64,000 nucleotides of DNA from Cyathus striatus (taxonomy: Eukaryota > Basidiomycota > Agaricomycetes > Agaricales > Nidulariaceae): NCBI GenBank assembly GCA_025738555.1, contig JAOVFP010000011.1, forward strand, positions 992,001 through 1,056,000, in the 5' to 3' direction. Under the pieces are notes generated by a model. It saw nothing but the letters and a program-made list of their open reading frames with translations, was not told the DNA's origin and did not search any database. The position numbers and the translations under genes were made by a program. Positions 20,340 through 31,701 of this stretch are shown one piece after another. Every line of letters starts with the position of its first letter. Positions within the stretch are counted from its first letter, which is position 1.

Positions 20340-21200
20340 TCGACTTGATCCTCCCTGTACCTACGTATTGTGCACCCGCGTATCCTCCAGAAGTATTACG
20401 AGGAATGCCGTGGAACCCGGAGATACTTCGCAGCAACGCCACGTCATTACAAGCCTAAGGTAGATTGGCTACTGCGATCCCACAGGGGAGTACGTTGCAA
20501 GGTGTGTGTGTGTGTAATGTACGCAGCGTAAGAGCGTTCTGGATGTAGAATAGGATTGAGAGTGTTGATAAGACGACGCGGAGGAGTTCTTCTCGCTGGT
20601 GGACCAAGAAGCAGATTTAGAGTGGAATGTGAATAAGGAGAGACGCTTCCCCCGATATCCTGTATGGAGGGTGCATACCGAAGCATCCTTATGGCTCTGT
20701 GTTGATTGGACGTACAACCCATCAATCACTTTTCACCTATTGAATCGATGCCACGTACGTAGTAGCAACATTCCCCTCTCGGAACCTTGACCTTCCCAAC
20801 CAGTAACGTTCTTAGCTCCCTTCACCGGCACTCTTCACTCCCAGAAACCATTCCAACGGTTTCGACTGTGTTCTACGTTGTACCTGGCACAGATTTTTTC
20901 GTTCTTGTCCTGTCAAACGGCCACCGGCGATGCTGAGAGTGGCACGAAGAGCAATCAGGTGGAACTTGATGATGTTTCCAGAGCTGTGCAGATTCCAGAA
21001 GTGGTTTTTCGAGTTTAACTGACGTTCGTGATCAATTTATTTGTGGTATAAGTTGCTTAGGGAGCAGTGATGTATTGATGGGTAGGTGGCGGCGGTATGT
21101 GTGGAGGAAATAGGGAAGAGAGAGATGAGTGAGAGTTTAGAGGGCTACGATGAAGTATGAAATATCTTCCCACGATCTACTCACCATTGGAAAGCCTCTA
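20340..21200. repeat. Segment duplication, copy 2
   Basis: Diverged partner of 14670-15860 (same order of shared blocks, same orientation). All frames in this copy are short or broken, so it is the more decayed of the two. Confidence 0.55.
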
Positions 21201-23105
21201 ATACTATCACATATTGGTGTTTGAGATTCAAATTATTTACCAAAGCGGGCTTGATGAGGTGACCTCAACATTTTTCAAACCCTCGATTTCCCCCCGATCC
21301 CAGACCCTACATACTCGGGACCCCCGGCCCGGCTTCCTAGTCCCGGAGAAACCTTGTACCGAGGCCTTCTGTCTTAACATCAACACGGCCAACATTAAAC
21401 ATCTCTCCGGCCCGGAATCCGGAATCCATCTGCTATCGCCAAAAATGCTTAAAAAATGCTATCACTAACATCAAGAGGACAAAATGCTAACATTTACTCT
21501 TGCGATCGTCTATATTGCTCTAAAATCTTACGTAATGATTTTAGTCATTGTCGAATAACGTGTTTGTTACTTTATGTTATCGTGGTTCAACGTTGCAACA
21601 TTCATCGACATCAGTCCCGACATGATCGTAAGTGTATGCTTCTTAGCTTTTTCTTATCAGCCTTCTTTTCTGACCACCCACATATAATCCAAGATGATTT
21701 TGCTAACGATAGTTCAAATTGTGCTATAAACATGCTCAGACTCTCCGCGCTGCTCACGCTACTACCCTGCCTAGCTTCCGCCGCAATGTATGAGCTTGTC
21801 AAGAACATGACTAGTTACAATGGCTTCCCAGACGATTGGGATTTCGCTTTAGGGCCCGGTGGGAGTATGTTCTTTGTGATAAAACGATTGATTCACTATT
21901 GCTGAAAGCAGATTCCTTTGATTTTCGATCGATCTGCAGAATTCCAAAAGTACGAGAATTCCGTTATTCATCATTCATGTAGCCTTAGTGCTTATTCTGC
22001 TTAGTTCTGTGGATTCAACAACTGCGAAGAACGAGTCGTTGATATTTTATGACACCGCTGGTCACACATTTATAAAAGTAGATGATACCACTAGCATTCT
22101 CCCTTCTCAAATCGGCACGCTGAGGAACTCTGTGAAACTGGTGACAAAAGCTACGTTTCCCATCGGAAGTGTTTGGATTATTGATATGTTCCATGCACCA
22201 TACGGAGTAGGTTCGTCCTGGTAAAAACGATGCGAATACTGACACATATTATATAGTGCGGTGTACAGCCAATATTGTATGTTGCATAAAGATTCAGTTC
22301 TTGAAGGCATTGTTAATATTGTCATTTCAAGTTGGTCTATGGCTCCCACTCAAGTCGGTGGTAACTGGCCTATTGGCGGGCAAGTATTTCTATACCTCCC
22401 ACTGTACTCTTTTAATATTACCACCACACCGGTATCTTTACGTTTGAAGGAGTAGATAGAGATACATCAAGCCAAATGAAGTTGTACATTGTGGATAACT
22501 GTAATGCAACTAGCTCAGAACTGACCCCAGATCAAGTGTCATTTATTAACGAGACCGGTTGTTACTTTCCTGGGTGTCGCACTATTAATTCTGGTTTTCC
22601 TTCGTATGGTCCAGAATTCAATAACGGGGGAGGGGGTATGTACGTCACCGAACTTGCTACCACCGGAGTTTCGTAAGATCAATCTTCGTATATACTTCAT
22701 ATCGCTGAGAATTTTCAGTATATGGTTCTTTCCCCGCAACAACATTCCGCAATCCATTTTGAACTCCACGAGTATTAACACGACAGATATTGGCACTCCA
22801 GTAGCAAATTGGCCAGCTTCGATTTGCGAATCCCAAGACTTCAGTCAAGTGTTTTTGCCTCAATCCCTCGCCATCCAAATTGATCTTTGTGACGGTGAGG
22901 ACATAGTGGGACTGCTCTAGTCAGTGCTTAATTATGGTTAGGCGGGGATATATTCCCCTCATACAGCCCAGCATGCGGACCAGAGGACTGTTCCGTGCTC
23001 GGAAATGGCTCAAATTTCACGGATGCATATTTTGAGTTAGGATCCATCAAAGTGTACAATCTGTCTATCGATACTGCTATGGTATCAAAAAGCAGCGCTT
23101 CAACT

Positions 23106-23113
23106 AGTAGTGC
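23106..23113 (+). repeat. Left 8-bp target duplication of foldback element 1
   Basis: AGTAGTGC, repeated exactly at 25007-25014. Joining the flanks over one copy restores a continuous Ser/Thr-rich reading frame (STSSATFTSPSDTGTG). Confidence 0.7.
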
Positions 23114-25006
23114 ACCAGTGGCTTTCATTTTGATCAATCCCTGTCACTAACTAGTGGGGGCGCGCACTAGATGGTCAGTGAGAGGTCATTGATTGTGTTC
23201 TAGGTCTGAGCGCAATCAATGGTTAGTATGAAATCAATGGTTAGTATGAAATCAATAGTTAGTATAGAATCAATAGTAAAAAAGAAATCATTGTAATATA
23301 AATCAATTAGAAATGAAATCAATGAAGATCAGTCCGAAATCAATCAATCTGCAAAATCATTAAAATTAAAAATCAATCAGAATGAAACCAATGCAAGAAT
23401 TAATTCAAATCCTTCGATTCCCCACTACAGCTTAACATACAAGTAGGGTAGTTAACCATGTAGTAATAACCACTGTACTATAGTACCTTTTCTAGTTAAT
23501 CTGCACAAATGTACTTGATACATAGGTAGAAATCATTTGTACCTGGAAAATCAATCAATGTAAGGTGAAATCAATCAATGTAGGGCAAAATCAATGTGTA
23601 AGGTCTCGACCTTGCATCAAGCATCTACGTGCCATGGAGTCCGAATCCGCTGTTCACGTGACTGTTCTCACCCATCAACTCCTCCGCACTTGCTCCCCCG
23701 TCTCATTGGTTCCCGGTTCCGTTCACTCATTCTTTCTCCTGCCTAGACTTCACGGTACCATACATTACATTGGTACCATTCTCCTTTGACTCACTACTCC
23801 GTTACCTTTCTTGTTTCCTTATCTGTACCCTTTATCATTGACTCAATACTTACAAAAACATACACATAAATACACTCTCTGACTCTTATCTACATTCTCT
23901 GACTCGTTAGCTTCTCGTAAATAAGTATATAAACCCAGTAAATAGACCCAGTTACCTTAGAGTTTTGAAATACAAGACATTAGACACGCATTCTAAGTTC
24001 TTAAGTCTTCAACTCAACAACTCTCTTCATTCTAACTTGTGTGTTTCCTTTGTCAAAGCGTAACCCTCACACAATGCTATGAACTTAATAGAATTACATT
24101 CTATATGTGGAATCAATCAAGTTAAAGTGAAATCAATGCTGTTATGTATGTGGAATCGACATTGTTGAGATACTATGAGAATAATTCACATGGTATTATC
24201 TTTCAATGAATTGACTGTAACATGTAACATACAAGTACTTAGGTACTTTGTAATTGTAATAGAGCAGATATAATAATGATAAAATAAAAGAATGATGACT
24301 AATCACTGACATATGCACTCACTAAATATATAGCACTGATTTCACAATGATTATATCATCTATTCTCATTGATTTCTTAATAACTTCACATATAGAATGT
24401 AATTTTACTAAGTCTATAGCATTGATTTCACCCTACATTGATTGATTTCACCTTACATTGATCGATTTTCCAGGTAAAAATGATTTCTATCCATTGATTT
24501 CACTTTAAATTGATTGATTCCACCTATAGGGTGTAATTCTACTAAGTCCATAGCATTGATTTTGCTCTACATTGATTGATTTCACCCTACATTGATTGAT
24601 TTCACCTTACATTGATTGATTTTCCAGGTACAAATGATTTCTACCTATGTATCAAGTACATTTGTGCAGATTAACTAGAAAAGGTACTATAGTACAGTGG
24701 TTATTACTACATGGTTAACTACCTTACTTGTATGTTAAGCTGTAGTGGGGGACCGAAGGATTTGAATTAATTTCTGCATTGATTTCATTCTGATTGATTT
24801 CGGACTGATCTTCATTGATTTCATTTCTAATTGATTTATATTACAATGATTTCTATTTTACTATTGATTCCATACTAACCATTGATTTCATACTAACCAT
24901 TGATTGCGCTCAGACCTAGGATGCAATCAATGACCTCTCACTGACCATCTAGTGCGTGCCCCCACTAGTTAGTGACAGGGATTGATCAAATTGATAGCCA
25001 CAACTC
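23114..25006. mobile_element. Foldback DNA element 1 with long inverted arms
   Basis: 1893 bases. The two arms (about 23114-23600 and 24430-25006) are near-complementary over several hundred bases, including TGATCAATCCCTGTCACTAA and GATGGTCAGTGAGAGGTCA. Both arms hold many copies of an AATCAATG motif, partly as 18-base tandem units with TTAGTATG. The extreme ends (GTGGCT near 23119 and AGCCAC near 25000) match less well. The core (23600-24100) has a promoter-like AT-rich part (TATATAAACCC near 23925) but no transposase. The 8-bp duplication points to hAT, P or a related superfamily; non-autonomous. Confidence 0.75.
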
Positions 25007-25014
25007 AGTAGTGC
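25007..25014 (+). repeat. Right 8-bp target duplication of foldback element 1
   Basis: AGTAGTGC, same as 23106-23113. Confidence 0.7.
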
Positions 25015-25089
25015 TACTTTCACATCACCAAGCGACACGGGAACTGGATCTGGTGCCAATAAACACAAAGGCCTGACAATTGGAGTTTC

Positions 25090-25585
25090 TATAGGCACTA
25101 TATGTGGCTTCCTTATCAAGATTGTGACAGCTTTTTTACTTTACAAGAGGTGGAACAATGCTGTGAATTCAGAAGGAGATCCTGAACCATTTTTCAGTAC
25201 TTGTCAGGTAATATTAACATGGTACATAATCCCATGCATGTGCCACCACAACTGAAGCCACCTGTTATAGAGATGGGTGTGGACTTGAACACTACAGAGT
25301 CAGGTGCAACAGATGAAAAGAGACCACCTTCAATCACTGCTGCTCTACATGGATTGCTTATTATGGTTGTAACAGCTTTCAAGTCTGTGTACAAGAGGTG
25401 GAAAAACACATCAAATTTGGAAGGAGATTCCGAACCATTTTTCAGTACTCGCCAGGGTAATATTAATGTAGTGCATAATCCCATGCATGTTCCACCACAA
25501 CTGAAACTTCCCATGATAGAAATAGGTGTGAACTTGAACACTATGGAGTTGGATGCAACAGATGAAAAGATACAACCTTCAATTG
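25090..25585 (+). repeat. Tandem duplication of ~249 bases in the tail of the GH16-like protein
   Basis: The sequence around TTTTTCAGTACT, with the following GGTAATATTAA and CCATGCATGTnCCACCACAACTGAA, occurs twice, 248 bases apart (25190 and 25438). Each unit codes for about 83 residues: YKRW, EGDxEPFFST, NPMHVPPQLK, and a D/E-rich end. The first copy lacks one base after CAG (CAGGTAAT against CAGGGTAAT), which shifts the frame. Confidence 0.75.
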
Positions 25586-25737
25586 CTGCCACTGTTGTCC
25601 CACCCCCTGTGGAAATGGCAGAATTACTGGAGGAGCTCAACATGTTGAGAAGACGACTAGTGGAGGTTATGGAGTCTGTGACAGGGGATACACCACCACC
25701 TACTTATTATGAGAATGACAATGAAATTGTCGATTAA

Positions 25738-27028
25738 ATGGACTATATATATTCCACAACTATCTGTAGCAATGAATTAGTGCTTGGTGAATGTGTAAAC
25801 TCACAACTTATGTTGACTGTGCATCCTGGGTTTAGAATACACTGGAACAAACATCAAGTTGCCCCAGGGATCTATCACTTCACCATGTCGCCCCAGTGTA
25901 AATCATCATGAGCTGGGGATGGCATAAGTCCAGCAGTATTTAACAATATCAAAGTGAATTTGAAAACTCAAAAAGCATCTTAATGACAATAGAGGTGAAT
26001 GGTAATATATTTGGCGATTTCACATGATAGCGATAACACTTTGAATGTTGAATACCACTGTCATGGATTTAGTTCTATATCGCTGTTTACTTCTTGCAAA
26101 TCCACTACATTGTCCCCAAAGCAGACAAATAACATTGAAAACGACACCTCAGTATGTCCAGTACCCAGAATTGCAGATAACAATCTGAGTCATGGCTGTC
26201 TTAGCGATTGATCACTACCACTAAGCTGTTGTGGTGCGAGATCATTAAATAAATAAATTTGGGATCAATCAATTTATATGAAGTAGAAATCAATCCTTTT
26301 GTAGTTAGAAATCAATTCTTTTTGATTTGAAATCTATCCTTGTGTTACATCCATGTCTGAAATCTGCTATTCCACACTTCTGCACTATCCTGCACTTCCA
26401 TGTTGGCCACATTCCTGACCAATCATCGGAAATGTCATCATGATTTATTGATTACTCACTTGTATCTGTTTGTTATATCTTCATTTCAACTTACTCTGCT
26501 ATTTTTACTTCTATCCATTTCACTATGTCACATACAGTCTTTCTTTCCATTCTTCAGCCACTACTCCTCTATGGTGGCTGACTCCATGTTTACCTATCCC
26601 TAGCTATACCCTTATACTTTGCTCAAAGTAAACTACTCCATACTTTACTTAGTATTTAAGACCTAGTTTTTGTACAGTAACTTCAGTTTTCATATTGACT
26701 ATGATTACAAATATACCACTATACTCTGTCTTCTTGTCTCTAAGGTTTTGTCCTTAGTTCTGGTCTCTATTCCGACCTTCCTCTGTTCCGACCTTTCTGC
26801 ATTTTGCACTCGAGCTTGCTCCTACCTCAACTTTGAAATACAAACCACTGAGAATCACAAGGGGCACAGCACATAAGCTGAAGCTAAGGTTCCCTTCCGC
26901 ACTTTTTGAGTTCTCTGCTTCTGACCTCGAGCTTATGTAATACTACGAGTAGCTCCCTCCACACTAAACCCAGCCCCTCCCTATTATCCCTCTGAGTGGT
27001 ATGGTATGTAACACCTTGCATGGTTTTA
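25738..27028. other. Gene-free stretch with AATCAAT motifs
   Basis: No coding exon recognised. 26250-26340 has several AATCAAT/AATCAATCC motifs like those in the foldback elements. 26640-26890 is promoter-like (TTTACTTAGTATTTAAG) and resembles the core of foldback element 1 in style, but no aligned match was proven. Confidence 0.4.
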
Positions 27029-27980
27029 AATCAATCCCATTTCAATCTGAAATCATTAGAAATCATTGGAGTGAAAATCAATGAGAGTCAAAAATGAAAT
27101 CAATAAGAAATCAATGAGAAATCAATCAAAAATCAATCAAAAATCAATGAATAACTCGAAATTGTTAGGTACCCAACTATAGGATATACTATATACTAGG
27201 GTGGTTAACAATATACATATACTTACTTTATCTACTATACCATGAGTCCTTTTCTAATAAGTAAACTTTTCTCTATATTACACATACCTGGAGAGTGAAA
27301 TCAATGTTGAAATCAATCCTTTTGGACTTTGCAGAATTATTAGTACAAGTTTGAAATCATTGGGGAGATCAATGTAAATTCAAAGGTAAATCAATGGGAA
27401 ATCATTGCTGAAATCAATCCTTTTGGACTTTGTAAAATTATTGGTACAAGTTTGAAATCTATGGGAAATCAATGTGAAATAAATGCGAAAATCAGTGTGA
27501 AAATCAGTGTTATATAATATGGAAATCATTGCTGAATTCAATACTAAATTTAATGTTATTTTAATAGTTGTTTTATATTTATTTTCATCACACATAAATG
27601 GACATACTATGTAAAAGTATTATATTAGTAATAATACTACAGCTTTGCATTGATTTCCCATTGAACCATCATTGATTTCAAACTTGTACCAATAATTTTA
27701 CAAAGTCCAAAAGGATTGATTTCAGCAATGATTTCCCATTGATTTACCTTTGAATTTACATTGATCTCCCCAATGATTTCAAACTTGTACTAATAATTCT
27801 GCAAAGTCTAAAAGGATTGATTTCAACATTGATTTCACTCTCCAGGTATGTGTAATATAGAGAAAAGTTTACTTATTAGAAAAGGATTCATGGTATAGTA
27901 GATAAAGTAAGTATATGTATATTGTTAACCACCCTAGTATATAGTATATCCTATAGTTGGGTACCTAACAATTTCGAGCT
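27029..27980. mobile_element. Foldback DNA element 2
   Basis: Inverted arms at about 27150-27480 and 27650-27978. The outer arm end CGAAATTGTTAGGTACCCAA pairs with TTGGGTACCTAACAATTTCG. Inner blocks, such as ATCAATCCTTTTGGACTTTG and its complement, also pair. The left flank carries further AATCAATG units (27030-27150), while the right arm stops abruptly at the purine-rich region, so the right outer part may be lost. No coding capacity and no target duplication found. Confidence 0.7.
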
Positions 27981-29260
27981 GGGCAAGGGGAGGAGACATG
28001 GGGAAGGTGGGGAGGGAGGGGATGAAATGGCAAACTCGTCACTTGTGAGATGAGGGGAAAGACATGTTGGGAATTGATGCTACACTTGTCACTTGCTAGA
28101 CGAGGGGAGGAGACATAGGGGAGGAGAGTGAGCAAGCGAGACAAGAGCCATAGAGTAAGAGAAGGTGGAAGCATGAGGGGAGAAGGTGCTCACCCTTGTC
28201 TCACAAGTGACGAGGGAGAGGGGGTGAGAGAGGGCAAGAGGGCGAGAGGGCAAGGGTAGAAGATTGCCCTTGTCACTTGGAAGATGACAGCGAGAGGGTT
28301 GGAGAGAGAGAGGGATGAGCAGGGGGAGGGGAGGAGGGAAAGAGAGAGCATAGGAGTGGGCACTCATCCTGGGCCTGATGTTGCCACGCATAATGTTACG
28401 TATATGAGACATGGTGATGGTTGATGTGGCATTGACAACGTTGGGAATACACTGGTATTATCATTGTCGTTGTGATGCAGGGGGGAAGGAGGGGGGGAGG
28501 GAAGCTGGGTGAGATGGCTGGTATTGAGAGGGAAGGAAGGAGGAGGGGGGGATGAAGAAACCGCATTGGATGGTGGCTTGGCACTGATGCTGGGACCACA
28601 TGAGAGAGGTCAACACCGAGAGTGGGAGACATTGAGGGGGGCCTGGATGACATGGCATCATTGTTGTCATGATGCAGGAGGAAGAAGGGGAGAGGGAGGG
28701 CTGGTTAATGTGCTGCCAAAGGTGTTCTATCCAGTGCCTTCATCTTCGTGGTGCAGGGGGGGTGGTTGGGTGGCCTACTGTCATTGTTGGGCAGCAGGGG
28801 GTGGTGCTGGGTGGTGGCATGCATGGTGTTCTTTCCAGCAGCATTGTCATCGTTGTTGGCAAGAAGGCATGGGTATGAGTGGTTGTGGCTGTGGGGATGA
28901 GATGGGAGACAGTGAGGCAGTAGTTGTGGTAGGTGACAATGCCACTGAGCCGCTGGGATGCATAGGTGGACCCATGATGGCAGGGGTGATAGTGGAGAGG
29001 AAGAGGGAGGGAGGTCTCGATGCCATTCTTGCTGATGGCATTGTCATGGGTGGGAGAGAGGAGGATGAGATGAGGGGAGGGAGGTGATGTGGCATCAATG
29101 CCAGAGGGACGCCAGAGGTCAGCGTTGTAGTCATGATGCAGGGAACAAGAGCAGAGGGAGAGGGGAGAGGTTGATGCTGATGCTTGAAAGGGAAATGTAG
29201 CTGGCCAATGAGTGCCATTGCTTCCTGCTGAGGTAGAAGAATTGAATATGGGGTTGGGTG
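27981..29260. repeat. Purine-rich minisatellite-like region
   Basis: The first 400 bases are almost pure G/A on the plus strand with interspersed CTTGTCACTT. Afterwards a degenerate unit with TTGTNRTNRTGATGCAGG followed by a G/A run recurs near 28465, 28660, 28735 and 29120. Long frames here on both strands are low-complexity (Pro/Ser/His-rich or Gly/Trp-rich) and are by-products of the repeat, not genes. Confidence 0.55.
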
Positions 29261-31690
29261 AAACAATGGGCATATGGTATGAAGAACCTATAATGAAGTT
29301 GTGAATATACAAGTAGAATCCGAAACCAAGGCACCTTCTCCAGACAGCAGCCACAACACGGTCTCTCTGTTCGCCCTGAATCCAGCTATTGTTATCATTG
29401 TTGAGTGAAATAGATGAGTGGACAGTGGCATGCATGGTTGGAGGCAGGAATGAGGTGGGAATGTGTGTGCTCAAGTTCGAAATAAACTTTTGATGGGTTC
29501 AAAAGTTATTATTCATCTCCCTGTATTCTGTAATGAACCAACCAAGCTCTCAATTGTTGCTGAGGTGAGTACACATGGTAGAGCTATACTGAAGAATTAC
29601 CTCAAGAGTTATGGCAGGAACATGCCGAGAGTTGTCGAACCTATGTTCATTGCCTATGATCTCCAGGCTGCATTCTATGAGGTATGTTCATCATATTTAT
29701 TACTTTTTCTTTATCCAATGGTAGATCCATACTTGTAGGTAGGTGATCAGGTTATGGTATGCTGGGGGGACGTTGGAGGGCTGCAGAATTGATACACATC
29801 GAACATATGGTATGCTGGAGAGGACATAGGAGGACTGCAGAATCAGTACACATAGAACAATGCAAAAAGCCTAAGTGAAAGAATGCAAAGAAAGGCAAGG
29901 ATCACAAAACTGAAGTGATAGAGGTAAGTCGCCAATATTTTGCAAGCTGTTAAATACTTACTTTCATCCATAATAGACCATTCACTTCTATGTCCATACA
30001 GGCAAGATGTCCAGGAGCTGTCGGATTGTCAGCTGGTACAATATTAGGTACCCTGTGTAAGCTTTCCTCGAATTGCTTTACCTTATATGTACTTATCTTT
30101 TCAGCACACGAAAGAGGAATTAAGTGTAAATAGTTGTCCTTTAAATTGTAGTTGAACAATGTGAAAGTCTTGACTGTAGTAGTAGTAATACTTTGTAAAG
30201 CAAATACTGTGTAGGAATAAGTCTTTGAATTGCTTTGACTTGATGTGATAAACTTACAGAAATGATACTACCACCAAAGCACTATAATATTAATAAAGTA
30301 AGGATAGGCCATTTGAAATCGACACTCTGTCTCTATGTATGCTCTCTCCTATACAGGTATGAATAAGTGATTGGTAAATTTGCAAACTAATAGAAGTGAT
30401 GTTACCTCCCCACTTTCTATGTGAACATATCTATCCAATAGTGAGAATGCGACAGATAGTAGAAGTCAGTAGATGACAAATTGATTTGGAAAAACATACC
30501 TCCTGATGCTGTGTATGCTGTTGAATAAAAACCAATGCCAACGTGCCCAATATCACTAATGAAGAGCAAGTCACATGCTCTTTCTTATATGAGCATGAAC
30601 AAGTGATATGACCTGTATGGGAGATTAGCCTGTTGTATACTTGTCATAGTTACCAGTGACAGGAGAACAATAACACAATAAAACAGTAATTGTCTGTGTG
30701 TCTAAAAAGAATAATACATTATGTTCAGCAAGTGTTCAGCAGTATGGGTATATGTAGTACTTATAACCAACATTCACTTTGGAGTACCTAGATCATCATG
30801 TCTAACAGGCTGTCAGCATGAAAAGCAGAAGAAATTTTTCGAAGGGCAGTTCTTCACAAGTCAGCTCTTAGACCCTTCCCAAACCACATACTGGCACAAC
30901 TTTGTAAAGATAACCAATTGGATGTACAGCCAACAGGTTGAAGGAACTGGGATGTACTGATTAAAGATGATTTCATCACAGCCCTTATCGCATTTCAGAA
31001 CAGTCAAAAGGTGTCATCAGTTGCAAAAAACTCTAAGAAACGACCAGCCATAGACAAACCTGAAGAGTCACCAAAAAGAAAAAAGAAAGGCAAGCTGATC
31101 TGACTTATATACTGTCTAGTTACACAGACTGACATCATGGCAGACTAAATGAACATTCTAGCGATATTGATTCTCAGTATCAACTCCTCCCCTATGAGGA
31201 CATGAATTGCAACTCACCAGGAACTCCACACTTAGTAGACAAGGGATTGGATGCACCTATGGATATGGTTAGACATGTATCCAATCTTGGAGCATCCAAA
31301 CATACCACTGTGAAAGTGACGCGAATCAAGTATGTTACTGTATGAGTGTACAAATCTGCGAAGGACTGGCAACACATACATGAAGTAGTTTGCACTGTCG
31401 ATGATGAAGGCACTCTCCACCTTTCTACGATTCAAAAGCATCTTGAAACATCAGTGACAATTCTGGTAAGTGAAATTGTATTTACTCACCATCAATTGCT
31501 GAAACTCTGTAGCCCATAGACTCTAAAAGATATCATCCATATTATCAGTATAATCTAGGAAGACTTACCACTGACAAATTAGAGGACCTTATGGACTCTG
31601 AAGGATATCTATGGGCAATTTTTTGCATGAACAAGTGTATAATACAATGTGAAAAGTAGTAAATGCATATATACTTAAAATATTATGTAA
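29261..31690. other. Mostly unassigned; possible plus-strand exon remnants
   Basis: A plus frame at 29463-29680 (SKVIIHLPVFCNEPTKLSIV and RVVEPMFIAYDLQAAFYE, ending at a GTATGT donor) looks protein-like but is not recognised. Near 31020-31102 a short basic stretch (KKRPAIDKPEESPKRKKK, then a stop) resembles a C-terminal nuclear-localisation-type tail. The rest is AT-rich with stops in all frames. Confidence 0.3.
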
Positions 31691-31701
31691 GCCCAAGAAT
31701 T

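Larger units (their letters stand above)
21732..25737 (+). pseudogene. GH16-like glucanase joined to a membrane anchor and tail, split by a transposon
   Basis: Resembles secreted fungal GH16 beta-glucanases. A signal peptide (MLRLSALLTLLPCLASAA) is followed by exons to about 21864, 21989-22206, 22257-22276, 22332 to about 22381, about 22431-22672, 22719-22894 and from 22942. Landmarks: GFPDDWDF, LRNSVKLVTKATFPIGSVWI, MFHAPYGC, GGNWPIGG, FEGVDRDTSSQ, SIWFFPRNNIPQS, CGPEDC, FTDAYFELGSIKVYN. The usual E-x-D-x-x-E catalytic box seems to read Q-I-F-T-F-E, and the intron before it lacks a normal AG, so activity is doubtful. A Ser-rich linker is broken by a foldback element (23114-25006). Beyond it the protein continues in frame: linker, transmembrane segment (LTIGVSIGTICGFLIKIV), a doubled cytoplasmic tail, coiled coil and PPPTYY. 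One base is missing near 25207. Confidence 0.75.

Noticed and set aside
28740..29474. Long minus-strand frame of 244 residues
   Set aside because: His/Thr/Pro/Ser low-complexity product of a purine-rich minisatellite; the opposite strand is equally open.
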